In this document: in pieces, positions 24,077-35,917 of the stretch
Position numbering within the stretch: position 1 is the first letter of the stretch
How the letters are laid out: the number at the start of each line of letters is the position of its first letter
Assembly (NCBI GenBank): GCA_949357655.1
Contig: CASHTG010000006.1
Span: 806,001 to 870,000, forward strand
Source: Parascedosporium putredinis
Taxonomy: Eukaryota; Ascomycota; Sordariomycetes; Microascales; Microascaceae
Direction: 5' to 3'
DNA length: 64,000 nucleotides
Made by a program: the position numbers and the translations under genes
The notes under the pieces: generated by a model
What the model was told of the DNA's origin: nothing
Database searches by the model: none
What the model saw: the letters and a program-made list of their open reading frames with translations, nothing else

Positions 24077-25403
24077 ACCTGACGGCTACACACAGGGACG
24101 TTGGTGAGCAAACACAAGCCTCGAGGGACGTCAAGAAACCATCATCAAGTAGCAGATAAGATGAATATTCTATTTGTTAAGCGTGATCGGACACAAGCTA
24201 TCCCTCACACAAGGCACGACAAGAAAACGGCCTAATTGCCCAAAACAACGCAACCAAGCTCCCCAACTAAACTCCTGCTTCGCCAGAGTCCACCAGAGCA
24301 ACAAGGCTGGTAGGACACCCAATTCCGAAGAAAAGGGGGCAACAGCAGCGAAGGCAGAAAAGATGGAGGTGAAAAAAAAGCCAACAACGTGAATACCCTC
24401 CAATAACTCCTCTCGTCTTGCGACGCATTCTTTCGGCCAAGGTCCTACTCAAATGCGAGGGCGGGCAACAACGTTATCTTGCGTGTACATCTGGGGTCAG
24501 TTGTGAGAACCAAAACAAAAGGGAGAGAGAGTGTGAAAAGAGAGACAATTGGCGAACGGGCAAAGGTGAAAAAGAAAACAGAAGCAGAAGAAGTAAAACG
24601 GACACAAGACAAAAGAAAACAGGGAATCCAGCAGAGACTTGGGCCCCTCCCTTTATTCTTTTCCTAATTTCAAGGAAAAAGGAGCCAACCAGTTGCATCT
24701 TCGCCCACACCCTACTACGCCGCCAGGCAAGAAGTGCAAGCGAGGGCCACGAGGTGGCCACCAATGGTATAATAACAAGATAGAACAGTGTTGAAGATTG
24801 AATCGGACAAAAAAAGATGGGGGAGGGAGTGTGCGAAACAGAGGGGTTTCAAAATGCTAAAGAAACGGCCGGTGCTACACCCCGTGTATGCGCAAAGATA
24901 TACGGGAGTGTCACGGTCGGGCTCCCCGCCATGACATGCGCCGCAACGAAGCAAAACGGGATTGAGTCGCACGAGATGATGAGAGAAAGAATAGATTTGG
25001 GGGTTCCGATCCAAGACGGAAGCGCGGAATGAGAGTCTCCGAGTCGGGTGGAAGAGAAAGATATCGCGGACGAAGCTTGGAGAAAACAAGGTCATTAATC
25101 GTGAATGAGGAGGCTAATGCTCTGTTCTTGGGCGAAAAGATGATGCGTTCCGAGAAGGCAGGCTTTCTTTTCCAACAAGAGAACAAAAATAAAAAATAGA
25201 AGATGAAGGTTCCAAGAAAACGTGGGTATGGTATAAAGTAGACAGCCAGGTCATTAGTCGAATGAGAAGCAAGGAACAGATGGATGGAGAATAATCGACC
25301 CTATTCTCAAGCGAGCCTGAGGGGGGCAAAGGGGAGAGAGAAGGGGTGAAGAGTGACTAAAAGACGCTTCATCCCACAGGGCACAGGGTCGGTGGCTGGC
25401 ACG

Positions 25404-27313
25404 TTACATGACGATGCAGCACCCGCAACCGCCACCCGTCTTTTGTTTCTCTTGCTCCTGATGTTGGGATTGCTGGTCGTGTCTGCTCGACATCTCCATT
25501 GGCGAAAGAGGTTGGTGATGGGAAGACATGCCGGGGGTCCTCGGACTAGGCAGTGGGCTGAGCTGGGGCGGCTTGTCGGATATCTTTGGCATCGTCGAGT
25601 ATGAGTTGAGGGTAGGCTTCGGTGTCTGGCTACGGCTCACATCGTCCCTCAGTGGCCACTCGGCGGTGTGGTCGGGCTCGGGCTCGCCTTGCTTCGACTC
25701 AACCTCTCGCTTTTCGGGCGGTTGCAGGAAGCCATCGTCGGTGAGCGGCCTGAATTCCTTGTCGTAGACGTTGCCAAACTTGCCCTCCTTTTCCCACCTC
25801 TCTTGCTGTAAGCGCCGTGCGACGGTAGGTAGCAGCTGCTGGTCCGGAGGTAGGCGAGGGTCTGGCTGGTACGCCGAGACGAGCCACGGCGGGTCTCCTT
25901 CTGGCTGCCTGGTCGCCGTTGAGAAGTCGCCCGATCGCGTAGATGGCCGCGTCCCCGCGCTACTCGTGGAATCCTTGTTAGGGCCCGATCGCGTCTTGGG
26001 CCGACCTGTCGAGGCGGCACGCCCAGAGGGGCGGCGAGTAGGGCCGGAGCCCTTTTGGGTGAGACGTCCGTCGCGGATCGCTTCGCAGGCACAGCAGTGC
26101 CTGGAGGTGTAGTATCGCCGAGGAGCTTCACGCTCGCGCTCCGAGACCGAGGTTTCGGGTACGATATACTGTCGCCGTTCTTTCCTAGCTCATCTCCCGA
26201 TGCCTTGCGGGCACTCGGCGAGTCTCGTTCAAGATAGTCTACGGGAATAGGCGCGGGGCTAAGTTTGGCAACAGGAATCCGTGTGGCGCCCTTGCCAAGG
26301 CCTGTCGGTGTCATGAATCCCTTGTTGGCTTCCGCTATGACTTCATCGGGCAACCTAAGATCCCACTCGGGAATCTCGATCTCGGTCGGTCTGTGGTCGG
26401 ATATCGAATTTGCTCTGGACCTGCTCGTCCCCGCCCGGTCTAGGGAGGCGTCCGAGGCGCGGCCGGGGCCGCTTCCATCATGAGCTCGCCTGGCTCGGCT
26501 TGGCATTCGGTGCCTCGGCAAAATGATGCCAGCGGCCTGCAGTTCCTGGCTTTCGATGATAGCCAGCTTATCGCGGTGGATCCACTTCGAGTCGTCTTCT
26601 TTCGTCTCCCCGTCGCCAGGCTTACGTCGATCGGCTGCGGAGGAGCTGACGGTACGGCGAGCGGAAGGTCGGTCCATGTGGGAGTCAGCAGCTGGAGGAG
26701 TACCATTCGATTTTGCGAGGTCCGCATTAGTGGAAGTTTGAGAGGTAGAAACTGCTGGGCCGTCTTGCATGAGTTCATCGGGGTATGCGTTTCCGTTCGT
26801 TGTAGGCTTTCGACTGCCTACATCGCCGTTTGCCATGCGAGGCACGTAGTCGTCCAATGCTCCATGGTGCGACCCATAGGGATGTCCGCTGTTTGTGCTG
26901 CTGTCTATCGCATACGCATTCTTTTTGTCCGCAGCCTACAAACGAAGCAAAGAAAACTGTCAGCAGGTTGTACCATTACGCAGTAGCGGCAATTCGATAC
27001 CACTCGATGCAAACGTTTCTGCCTCGGCTTTGAGCTCTTTGGCATGCCGGAAGTGAAAGAACGAGAAAGGGGAATAACAGGTTGAGGTTACAAGGTGGCA
27101 CCGAGAACCAAGCCCAATCTTAGAATCGCCAAGAGAGCTATATCGCGCGTGCTACATATTGGGGGAGTTGTACGGGGCCAAAAGACTTTACCTCATGGTG
27201 CGTGTAGCCCTGCCACGAACGCTCCCCTGGCTACTGCTCGGGGGCGTCAGTGTGCTAGTTGTGGTGGTCGTCGTCGTAGTTGTGTGCGAGCGAGTTGCCG
27301 AAATGGCTGCCAT
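25404..27313 (-). CDS. teaR: TeaR/Mod5-like prenylated cell-end marker protein
   Basis: Likely anchors the kelch protein TeaA/Tea1 at the plasma membrane of hyphal tips, as Aspergillus TeaR and fission yeast Mod5 do. Exon 1 is 27313-27192 and exon 2 is 26935-25404, with a 256-nt intron at phase 0. The N terminus has an eight-Thr run. A conserved block reads KWIHRDKLAIIESQELQAAGI. The middle is Ser/Pro/Arg-rich and probably disordered. A second conserved stretch includes DPPWLVSAYQPDPRLPPDQQ and WEKEGKFGNVYDKEFRP. The C terminus is GGGCGCC followed by IVM, which makes a CaaX box (CIVM) for prenylation. Single-base losses at CCCC 27224-27227 and near 26045 break the frame. Adding both gives exactly 551 residues. 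The name rests on recognising this motif order and the CaaX tail. Confidence 0.85.
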
Positions 27314-30300
27314 TTTACTCTTTACGTAGGGATCCGTCTCGTCCGGTTTTCGCGGCCAGCGAGGAGGCGCTGCTCCTCAATCCCGGGTGGATGATCGCCT
27401 TTCTCTCGCCGAGAGAGATTTGCAGTCGTTGTCGGCTCGCTTATCGTAACATGTACTGAGATCCGACCGGCACTTTCCACACCAAGGTGAGGAAGAGAAG
27501 GGGCCAGGCAAGTACGATATGTTGCACGTCGGCAAGGAATCGGTGGAGGAACCGGGTCGACAAGTTTTCTTTTTTTGGGGGGTTTTTTTGAGGGGGTATA
27601 TATCTTTGGAAAGGCCGACAATTAAAAGACACGCAATCGAGGGGACAAAAAGGATTCGTTGTCCGTAGTTTGGAGGAGGCGAGGCTCCAATGCGGTCCTT
27701 TCTCTCAGTGCAAAAGAGACTCCATTCAAATAAAGGTGTTGAGTACGGTGGCACAGATCGAATGAGAGGATCGAGTGGCGGGAAGCCAAGGTTTGAGGCC
27801 CAGGAGACGAGGAGAGAGGATTAATCGGCGTTGGACCAACAGAAGGCAAAGGCGAGAGAAGCTCGTCGGAGGTTAACGCAAGGGGAGGGGAGACGAGAGT
27901 GCCACGAGGCAATATACTAGTTTCACACACAAGATCGGGACTCGCAGGGAAGGAAGGGAGAAGATTCTGTGCTGGAAACAGGCAAGGGGGTTTCGAAATC
28001 GGATGGAATGCGGCTGGGGATTCCGGGTTCTTCGTTCTTGGAGTGTGTCGCGATGAAGGGGAAAAGCCCCAAGGCACAGTGTAATAATAAAGAGAAGAAG
28101 AGAAGAGATAGAAGAGAAGAGAAAAAAATTGACAGAGTCGGTGGGCAAGCGAATGATGGCGGCGAAGTGAGGCAGGCGACCTGGAGACTTCTGAAAGAAG
28201 GGGTGAAGTGCAAGAAAGACTGCACGATCAGATTGGAGGTGGATTGATGAGATCAATTGCTCGACCTAGAGGGCTTCCCACAACATTGGACATTTTCCGA
28301 AGGGGTTGGTTGGACGGTGTTTCCCTCTACCCCGGCCATCCCCTGACATGGACGCGACCTCCAGTACGAACTACAAGGCACCGAGGACCTGCAATAACTC
28401 CACGGTAACAAAGCTTGCAAGGTGAGCACAGAGCACCGAAGCCGGGCTTTTCCCATTCAAGCATCCACCCAATTCATCGACGGGAGGAAAAAAGTCTTGC
28501 AAAGTACACATAGCGGCGGAAGTACCTTCCTCCTCCATTCCCCTGATCAAATTGCCTGTCCGGCCGGTGGAGGACAACCACAGCCAACCAGAGGTCCGCC
28601 CACAGAGATGGCCGCCACAGTTTTGGGGGAAGGGCCGGAGGCTTGAGGCACTGGAAATTCGACACACTCTGGACACACAAGTACTCCAATGCCTGGTACA
28701 CGTACATGAATACAAAGCAGATGGGCGACCGCGGGACACAAGGGCCCAATCCTCGAGATTGCGGACCCTCTCCTCACGCTCACAAAGTTACATCCATGGA
28801 TCATTGATGCAGCATTGATGTGCAGGACACTGATGAGCGATCCTCCGCTGCTTTTCTGTCATGCTACCTATTAAACAGGTCCCCACACCGACCTTGGTCG
28901 AGGACAGCCAGCTACAATGGATGTAATAGATGCATCACTGGTTCGCCTCAATCTCCCTTGCGCATTTTGCACTCTCGTCCTCTCGCTCCCACTCAAAACA
29001 TCTGCTGCACGTAAGAATGCGCTTGTACGAAGTATATTTTGAGGAGGACTTCTACTATCAATGAGCCCGCCTGGGGCCGACTCAGCTGAAGGGGGAAAAG
29101 TCACAAGGTTGAGATGAAGACCAACGGGGAACCAATCCGGGGTATCGCCCCCATGCAAAGGCCTTACTTCAAGCAGACATCTCGATTCTCCTCTTGTGAT
29201 ACGCGCGTTTTCGTCCCCTCATCCAACTGAAGAACGAAGGGACCACTGATCTTGAGATAATACCCCATGCAAACTTGCTTTCCTGACTCAACCCACCAGG
29301 TCTCACTTTCTTCTTGCCCCTCCCTCCCTCCCTCCCTCCTCTTTCCTATCTTGCGCCCTTGCGCCCTCCCATTAATAACCTTCGCCATCCCAATGTCTCA
29401 AGCCCCTTTCTTTTTTCTTTTTCTTCTTGGTGGACCGCTTTTGGGCCGTCGGTTGCCCGACGAGCTTCGAGGCTGAGCTAAGTTTGATTCACATAATCTC
29501 CATGCGAACCACCCAACTTTCACCATTGGCTGGGCTGATGACGATTAGGACCGAACCGGTTCGAAAACGAAGGTTGTGTCTCCCGTTCCTTTGAACATGT
29601 CTTTGGATGAGCCAGAAAATGCCCACCGACCCGGAACCCGAACCAGAAAGTTATCCATCACGCCAAAATAATCTCCTTCGGGACATGTATCCTTGGTATT
29701 ATTAGCACGAGAGGAGAGGAAATAAAAAGGGGCAAGAGCGCAAATCCAGGGAAGGGTTGGCGAGGTACCTAGTATATCCACAGTGCGAGTTTCGCGCCCG
29801 TTGCACGCCTCGAATCCCGGCAGTCACTTCCCGTGGAAGCACCCTTCATCGATGCTTGGTACGGAAAGAGCAGTCGAGTGGCTGATCATCAACTCATCAA
29901 AGTGGCTTGGGCAATGCCCAGAAAAGGCCCACCCGTCTTATTACGCCAGGATTTTTTTCTCTTTCTTTGTTTTCATAGCTGTTCCTAGGCGGGAAGGCTA
30001 GTGCAGCAAGATATCCGGAAGCTTGTCAAGCTTGACTCGACTCGACAATAAGACTAAACAGATCATATGCTCAAAAGGGTCAAGCCCCTCCCAGGGAAAA
30101 GGGCGACAATGGCAGGTGCGTCGGGGATTTCTGTCCAGGGTCCTCTCAACTATCAAGACAAGATAGTCGCCCCCACTAATACCGGCATCCATTGCTCGGT
30201 TCTTGCATTGCCATTGACACAAGTAGTGTACTTTTATACCAAGCATTCGTCGGTATAAAAGAGAATGGGATTCTCCCGATATTATCAAAACATTATCTGA

Positions 30301-32554
30301 TTAAATGCCCCTTAATGCTCGAGATTCAATGTTCAAGCTCTATGCGAGCTGCCGCCACCTATTAACCTCCCCTCATGAATAAGCCCCTTCACAACGTGGC
30401 TGTCAGCATTTCGAGAAATGAAGCCTCTGTATCTGGACCTTTTGCCCCCGTCATCCTCCTCAGTAGACCAAGACGAATCCTGGTCAAGTGGCGTCCCCAG
30501 CAACACACTGTGCACGAACTTGCCGGGGCATTGGCCAGCCTCGAGAACATCTGGTTCGCCAAATCCCCCATGTAAACAGAAAGGGAAAATAAAAGGAGCA
30601 TTGCCCGCGAAATCCGACTAGTAATTCAAGGTGAACTCAAGGGAACATGACCCATCACTCGAAGACCCCGTCATAACTGGCAACAGACTCTCCTCCCTCA
30701 CATAGTGCACTCGTATTCCCCTGTCCCTCCCGACGAACTCACACCCTTTTTTTTGTCAGGCGTAATCTATTTTACCCCGCCCCTCGCAAAGTCCTCCTGG
30801 TTCAGGGGGATCGTGGGGACGGTTAAGGTGCCCAAGACCGCTCGAGCCGCGAGAAGAGCCGCCCGCGCCAACAACATCACACCCCCAGCAATACCGTTAC
30901 TACCACCACCGGCAGCCCGGGTTTGGTGATCTCGTAAGGGGGCTGTTCCCGCCCTTTTCGCGGGATGGCGTATGGCTGATCCTGCCACCCGGCTCCCCGA
31001 GCTTTTTAGCGAGCGTCATCAATCTAGATGAAGGGAGCCGCGTATTGTGCCTAGAGTGGCTTTGGCCGTGCGTGCCTGTGTGGCCTTGGGGCTAGGTCAT
31101 AAGCAGGTTTCTAGTAAATGCTACAGAACGATGACACGGCGGCTTGTCGAAGTGCATGAAACATTGAAGCCTCTCATGTTGCCGCCATCCGCCGGTACCA
31201 GACCGCAAGAAGTGCGTTCCTCGACTCCTACATCAGTAGCATAATCTCCATCACCTCGGTACTAGTGCTAGTGTAGAATCCCCCCCAGGCGCCTTGTGAT
31301 GCAGTAAAACAGATGCCAAATACACATTCCCTATCGAGCGCGTATCATCGAGGAGCAAGAGGCCTATGTAGTTCACAAGTTGCACTCGCAAACCCCAAAG
31401 TTCCGGGCAGGAATGCCGTTTTTATTTCTCGGCATCCGAGCTGCTCCCCTTCCGACGCCTCAGGATCAAACGCGCGCAAAAACAGTTGCAGTCCATGTGG
31501 GGATCCGGAGCTGTCAGGACGCCTCCCAAAGTCTATTTCAACCACGTCTATTTCCAATGCCACTCTGAAAATAGGGTGATCATGCCAAGGAGCCCGTAAG
31601 AGGAATGACAATGGCTGGCCATGTTTCTATACCAAGTAGAGCGTAAAATTCTTGCTAGTCCTGGATTTATTCAAACTCGTTCATCTGTCCGTCCCTTGTA
31701 TTGTATCACTCAAGCCAGTCCGATATCCTCTCGGACTTGACCTCAAGAGACTAGAAGCTACGAGCTATGCGCCAGAGATTTCCATTAGAGAATAGCGCTC
31801 AGGATAATTGAACCGTCCCGGCTCTCTATCTCCAATACCTTCTATTATCAGCGTCGCTGCGCCATAGACGGACTCCTAGTCGCCATTCTATCCAGTGAAG
31901 TGTCCAACTCGAGCACTAATAGAGCACGAAAATGACTCTTATCCCATCTAAGATTCGTACTTGGACTAGAGCTTATCTTTTCATTCTTGGTCCTAGATTC
32001 AAAGAGATGGTTAGGCAAAGGATGTATGGACCTTTCATAGCTTGTTCATCACACATAGCCCAATGCCATATAAAGGACGTAACTTTATCCTGCTCCTCTC
32101 CATAGCATGTAGAGAACATGCAGTTGTTGCTCGCAGCGCCTGTGTGTCTTGTTAGCCTAGCTAAAGGACTTTTTAAAAATACCTTTGATGTTGTCTCCCA
32201 TATAAAGCTGGCGATAGCATGAGGCTGGTCACCTCTTAGACGATGAGCTTCTAGAGAGCATCGCCAGAATCCTCACTTCTATCCTTCCTCTCCTACATCC
32301 CCGTTCTTTAATGACTCCTCCATCAGGCCTTCTTGTTGCCAGCTCTTCTTTCTCCAGTCAACACTTCTGATGAAGCTCTCCAACCCTTTTTATCTCCTCC
32401 CCATTTGGTTTGTCCCCCAACTAGATCATGATCCCCAACTCAAGCTCATGCAAAGAAGACTTCATTTTAACCCTCTTACTATTCTTCCATTCTCTTTCTC
32501 TTCAAGGCAAGACATTACACATCCTATACCACCAATTCCATTGATTCGGCAAGA
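27314..32554. other. Gene-poor region with an open-frame-free, TA-rich segment
   Basis: The left end (27314 to about 28250) is the TeaR leader and promoter, with C/T-rich sequence in the sense of that gene. From 28250 to 32554 I find only short open frames without domains. The part 31612-32369 has no open frame of 60 codons on either strand. It is visibly richer in A, T and TA steps than the flanking DNA. A run of TCCC repeats lies at 29320-29340. I see no intact transposon ends or open transposase frame. Confidence 0.5.
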
Positions 32555-33616
32555 TGGTGTTTCCTTCGTCAGAGTCGGGCGAGGTCGACCCCCACGATGA
32601 AGGGTCGATTTCCGTCCGCCGACCCTTTCAGGTTCCGTCGAGAGATCTGGTACAAGAAGTAAGTTGAATGATCCATGGTGCATCAAAGCTCTCCTCTTGC
32701 AAGCATCGTCGGCGGCGCTCCTCTTCTTCTCTCTCCCGTTCAAGTAGGCTCACCATGTTCCACAGGCTCGACAGTATCGGCGAACGTCTACCCCTGTTAA
32801 CCATCCTTTACAACAACGACTTTTTGAGGATCAGAACAACCGCACATCGGGGTTTTGCATGCTCCCCGACGGCGGCACCAGGGCCGTCGTCTTCGAATGG
32901 GTTCCCGCCCTCGTGGACAACTTCCACTTAACATTGACCCGCATCAAGGAGGAGCTCCCCAACACTTCAAACGAGGGGCAGGTGCAACCCTACACACCCA
33001 AAACGCTCAATATCCTAGGGTACGTCGAGGAGACTGACCAGCGCATCGCTCTCGTGTACGAACTGGCCGATATCCCAAAGACCCTCCGGTCCGCCTTCGA
33101 CCAGCTCCCGCCCCCCTCTTCCAGCGCCGCCGCCTAGCCAGGGACCTTGTGCACCAGGTGCGGCTTCTACGCACCGAGTTCCACATGAGCCACGCCGCCC
33201 TCCGCATGGGCAGCTTCGTGTTCATTCCTCGGGACACTCCCATTGTCGAGTTCCCCATCGGTGTCACTGCCCCTTATATCCTCGATTGGGGAGGCTACGC
33301 CAGGCCCAGCATCTACCAACACCCTGGCTTCGACGGCTCGAAGCAGGCTTGGTACTATGACGCCTGGTCCGTCGTCGTCATCATCTCCGAAGTCCTAAAG
33401 TGGGAGCTCGTCCAGCTACCCAAGTCGAGAAACCTCAACGCCTTTGCCGCGCTCAAGAACAAGATCAAGACCAACCTACAGAAACCCAACGAGTGCATAC
33501 ATGCCGCGCTCTTCCGGTATGCCTTTGCGTTCCTCGACCAGCGGCACGATACCCTCGCTCGCATGACTGTGCCTGAGATTGAAACATTCTATGATACGAT
33601 TTGCAGGCTGATCTGA
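32555..33616 (+). CDS. Stand-alone fungal kinase-like protein, probably a pseudokinase
   Basis: Two exons, 32555-32659 and 32766-33616, with a 106-nt intron at phase 0. An in-frame TGA at 32543 just upstream supports the ATG. One missing C in the run 33111-33116 restores QLPPPLFQRRRLARDLVHQV and gives exactly 318 residues. The C-terminal two thirds follow protein-kinase order. A hinge-like IALVYEL is followed by a helix (RRRLARDLVHQVRLL), a catalytic-loop position FHMSHAALRMGSFVF, then APYILDWGGYARP at the DFG position and WYYDAWSVVVIISEVLKWELV for the F helix. The HRD Asp and the VAIK Lys are not visible and DFG reads DWG, so catalysis is unlikely. Similar degenerate kinase-like domains occur beside HeLo or NLR modules in filamentous fungi, but no such module is seen here. 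The function is unknown. Confidence 0.62.
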
Positions 33617-34727
33617 CGGCATCGTCTTTCGAGGCTCAGCTCAAAAGTTCCAACACCTAGCACATCTAGGGATGCATAGATATGCAAGCAAGATCCTTAT
33701 CATGGGAAGGAAAACAGGGGAATGGATGTATAAAAGGGGTCTTGCTTTGACTGCGTCACGTCCTTGCCGTCGATTTATCATTCTACTTTTTGTTGGTCTT
33801 CGGCACTGCTTCCATGGCCGGTCTTGAGTGTGTTTTTTTCTCTTTTTTTCTTTTCGGAGACCTTCAAGCCATGTGGCTACCGGTTCCACATTTGCTCATT
33901 CCATCTTTGTACATACGATCTGATCCTCGGACCGGATCAAGGCTCTGCGGGAGCGTTTCATGAAAAGGAATTTTGAGGCGGCGGGGATTCGAAAATCCCT
34001 TCTTTTCAAGACAAAAGCTAGTCAAGGACAATCTAGCCATACGCCTAGCGGGCTGATAGTATTGGTCCTCGGTTTGTCTATGCTTTCAAGCTTAGCTGTA
34101 TATATCCTTCAACGGTACAGCCTCGCCGTGTACTCTAATTAATTTTCCTTCCGTGTTTACTACCTGTTTCCATCCATCCATATATTCGCATCGCGCACGC
34201 TACTTCCATCACGTCCACTAATTTCTTTTTCCTGTTTCTTCCTCTTTTCTTTCGTTTTCTCTTCAAAAGTGAAGCAATGCGGCCTAACGAGAATGTGCCA
34301 TCCCCGGGTTCAGCTTGCTCCTTCCTTCCCCCACCTCAAACCCCCTCTCAGACCGCGGGGAAGTTTTGTGTTACCCAGGACTGCCGAATGCCGCCATCCA
34401 ACCCAACGCCTCACTAAACGATATCAACACACGTTGAAGGGGAGAAAAGGCCAATTATAGAGCGAATCTCCAAAATAATGAGAAAAAAGAAAAGAGGCAG
34501 AGTACGTAGTCCTTGGCCCAAAGTTATCTGGTCCTCTCTCACCAAAGCTGCCAAGAAATCTAGGCAGACAGCTTGAAGGAGGCAGGCCTCCCACCTCACC
34601 ACTTCCCAACGAACGGATATCTCACATGATGTCCCTGCACCAGTTAAAAGGAACTGAAGGGACTTGAGAAGACGAGCAAAAATTAAAGAAAAAGGAAATA
34701 TAAAACCAAAAGGGGACAAAAAGAAAG
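33617..34727. other. Intergenic region upstream of the metallophosphoesterase gene
   Basis: This holds the 3' end of the kinase-like gene and the promoter of the next gene. An inverted repeat GGGATT-CGA-AAATCCC is centred near 33991. C/T-rich sequence lies at 34200-34270. I see no gene. Confidence 0.5.
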
Positions 34728-35917
34728 ATGGAGCCCGCCACGCCTCAAGACTCGAATACTGGTCAGGAGACCCGCGCCACCCGTCGGACCCGGTTCGTGT
34801 GCATCTCAGATACGCACAACGCGAACATCGCCCTTCCTAAAGGGGATGTCCTCATCCACGCTGGAGACCTCACGAACAAGGGGAGCCACTCAGAAGTACG
34901 TCGTTGCTGAATACTCTTCGGACTTCGCCTCCGAGGGTTGGAGGAGGCGACCCTGGGCCAAGGCTAATCCTCTCTCCCCATAGCTCTCTAAAACGGTTCA
35001 ATGGCTGGAGAAAGCCAACTTTGAATGCAAGATAGTCATAGCAGGTACGAAAACAAGGTCGAACATACAATTGTAGTAACTCCTCGGAACTGACCCTCGT
35101 GGCACCACTCTCCCCTGTCCCCTTGGTCCTCAGGAAACCACGAGCTCACACTCGACGAGCCGTACTACACCGGCCTGAAAGCCTCAAGTTCTTCCTATGA
35201 CGAAGACGTGGGCGCATGCCTTGACATTCTCAAAACCTCGTCGCTCACCTACCTCTGCCACGATTCTGCCGAAATTCGCCTCACGTCTCCCTCCGGACCT
35301 CGCACACGCTTCACGGTATTCGGCTCCCCGTATAGCCCGCGACGGGGCGAGGAGACCGCCTTCTCCGCATTCGTCTATGACTCTCCTACCAACCCTTCCG
35401 GCCAGGCTCCCACGCTTTGGGCCGACATCGCCCCGGGACGGATATCGTGGTGACCCACACCCCGCCCAGGGGCCACGTAGACGAGATCCCTTCGTCTGGT
35501 GCTCGCATAGGTTGCCCCGCCCTGCTCAGCGCTCTCTGGCGTGTCCGGCCCCGGCTGGCCGTGTGCGGCCACGTCCACATGGCACGGGGCGCGGAGCACG
35601 TTACCTGGGGCCCAGTAAAAGATGAGGTTGCTTCTGTAGAAAGGTGGATTGATCCTGCGCCTGAAGGAAACAAGAACTCGCTTATAGATTTGAGGGAACC
35701 ACGTGGAGCCCTAAAATCCGGATCCGGACGGGGAGGAGGAGATGGACAAGGACAACGAGAACAAGGAGAACAGGGCAGTGGTGGGTATGGGACAACGTGT
35801 GTCGTCAACGCTTCGATCAAGACGGAGAGTTACTGGCTGGAACGGCAGAGTCGTGGTCACAGGAAGGCAAACAAACCCATTGTAGTGGATTTAGATCTTC
35901 CAGTCTGGGAGGCGTAA
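34728..35917 (+). CDS. MPPED-type metallophosphoesterase (calcineurin-like fold)
   Basis: Dinuclear-metal phosphoesterase of the MPPED1/MPPED2 (239AB) type. The physiological substrate is unknown; animal relatives act as phosphodiesterases. Exons are 34728-34895, 34984-35044 and 35134-35917, with GT-AG introns of 88 and 89 nt. The five metal-binding motifs are present in order: ISDTHN, GDVLIHAGDLT, AGNHE (split by intron 2), VVTHTPP and CGHVHMARG. The block KIVIAGNHELTLD closely resembles animal MPPED proteins. The frame breaks at CCCCGGG (35431-35437). One more base joins ADIAPG to TDIVVTHTPP and gives exactly 337 residues. A Gly/Gln-rich insert (about residues 275-295) precedes the conserved NASI near the C terminus. 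The first ATG in an A-rich context is used as start. Confidence 0.92.

Larger units (their letters stand above)
23445..25403. other. Ilv3 promoter and TeaR 3' region
   Basis: This holds the Ilv3 leader and promoter (right of 23445) and the 3' untranslated region of the TeaR gene. The + strand is A/G-rich from 24500 to 24700. Short open frames have no recognisable domain. I see no gene. Confidence 0.5.

Noticed and set aside
33980..34000. T-arm-like hairpin around GGGATTCGAAAATCCC
   Set aside because: The stem and loop lengths do not match a tRNA T arm, and no A box or acceptor stem is found nearby. It is a simple inverted repeat.
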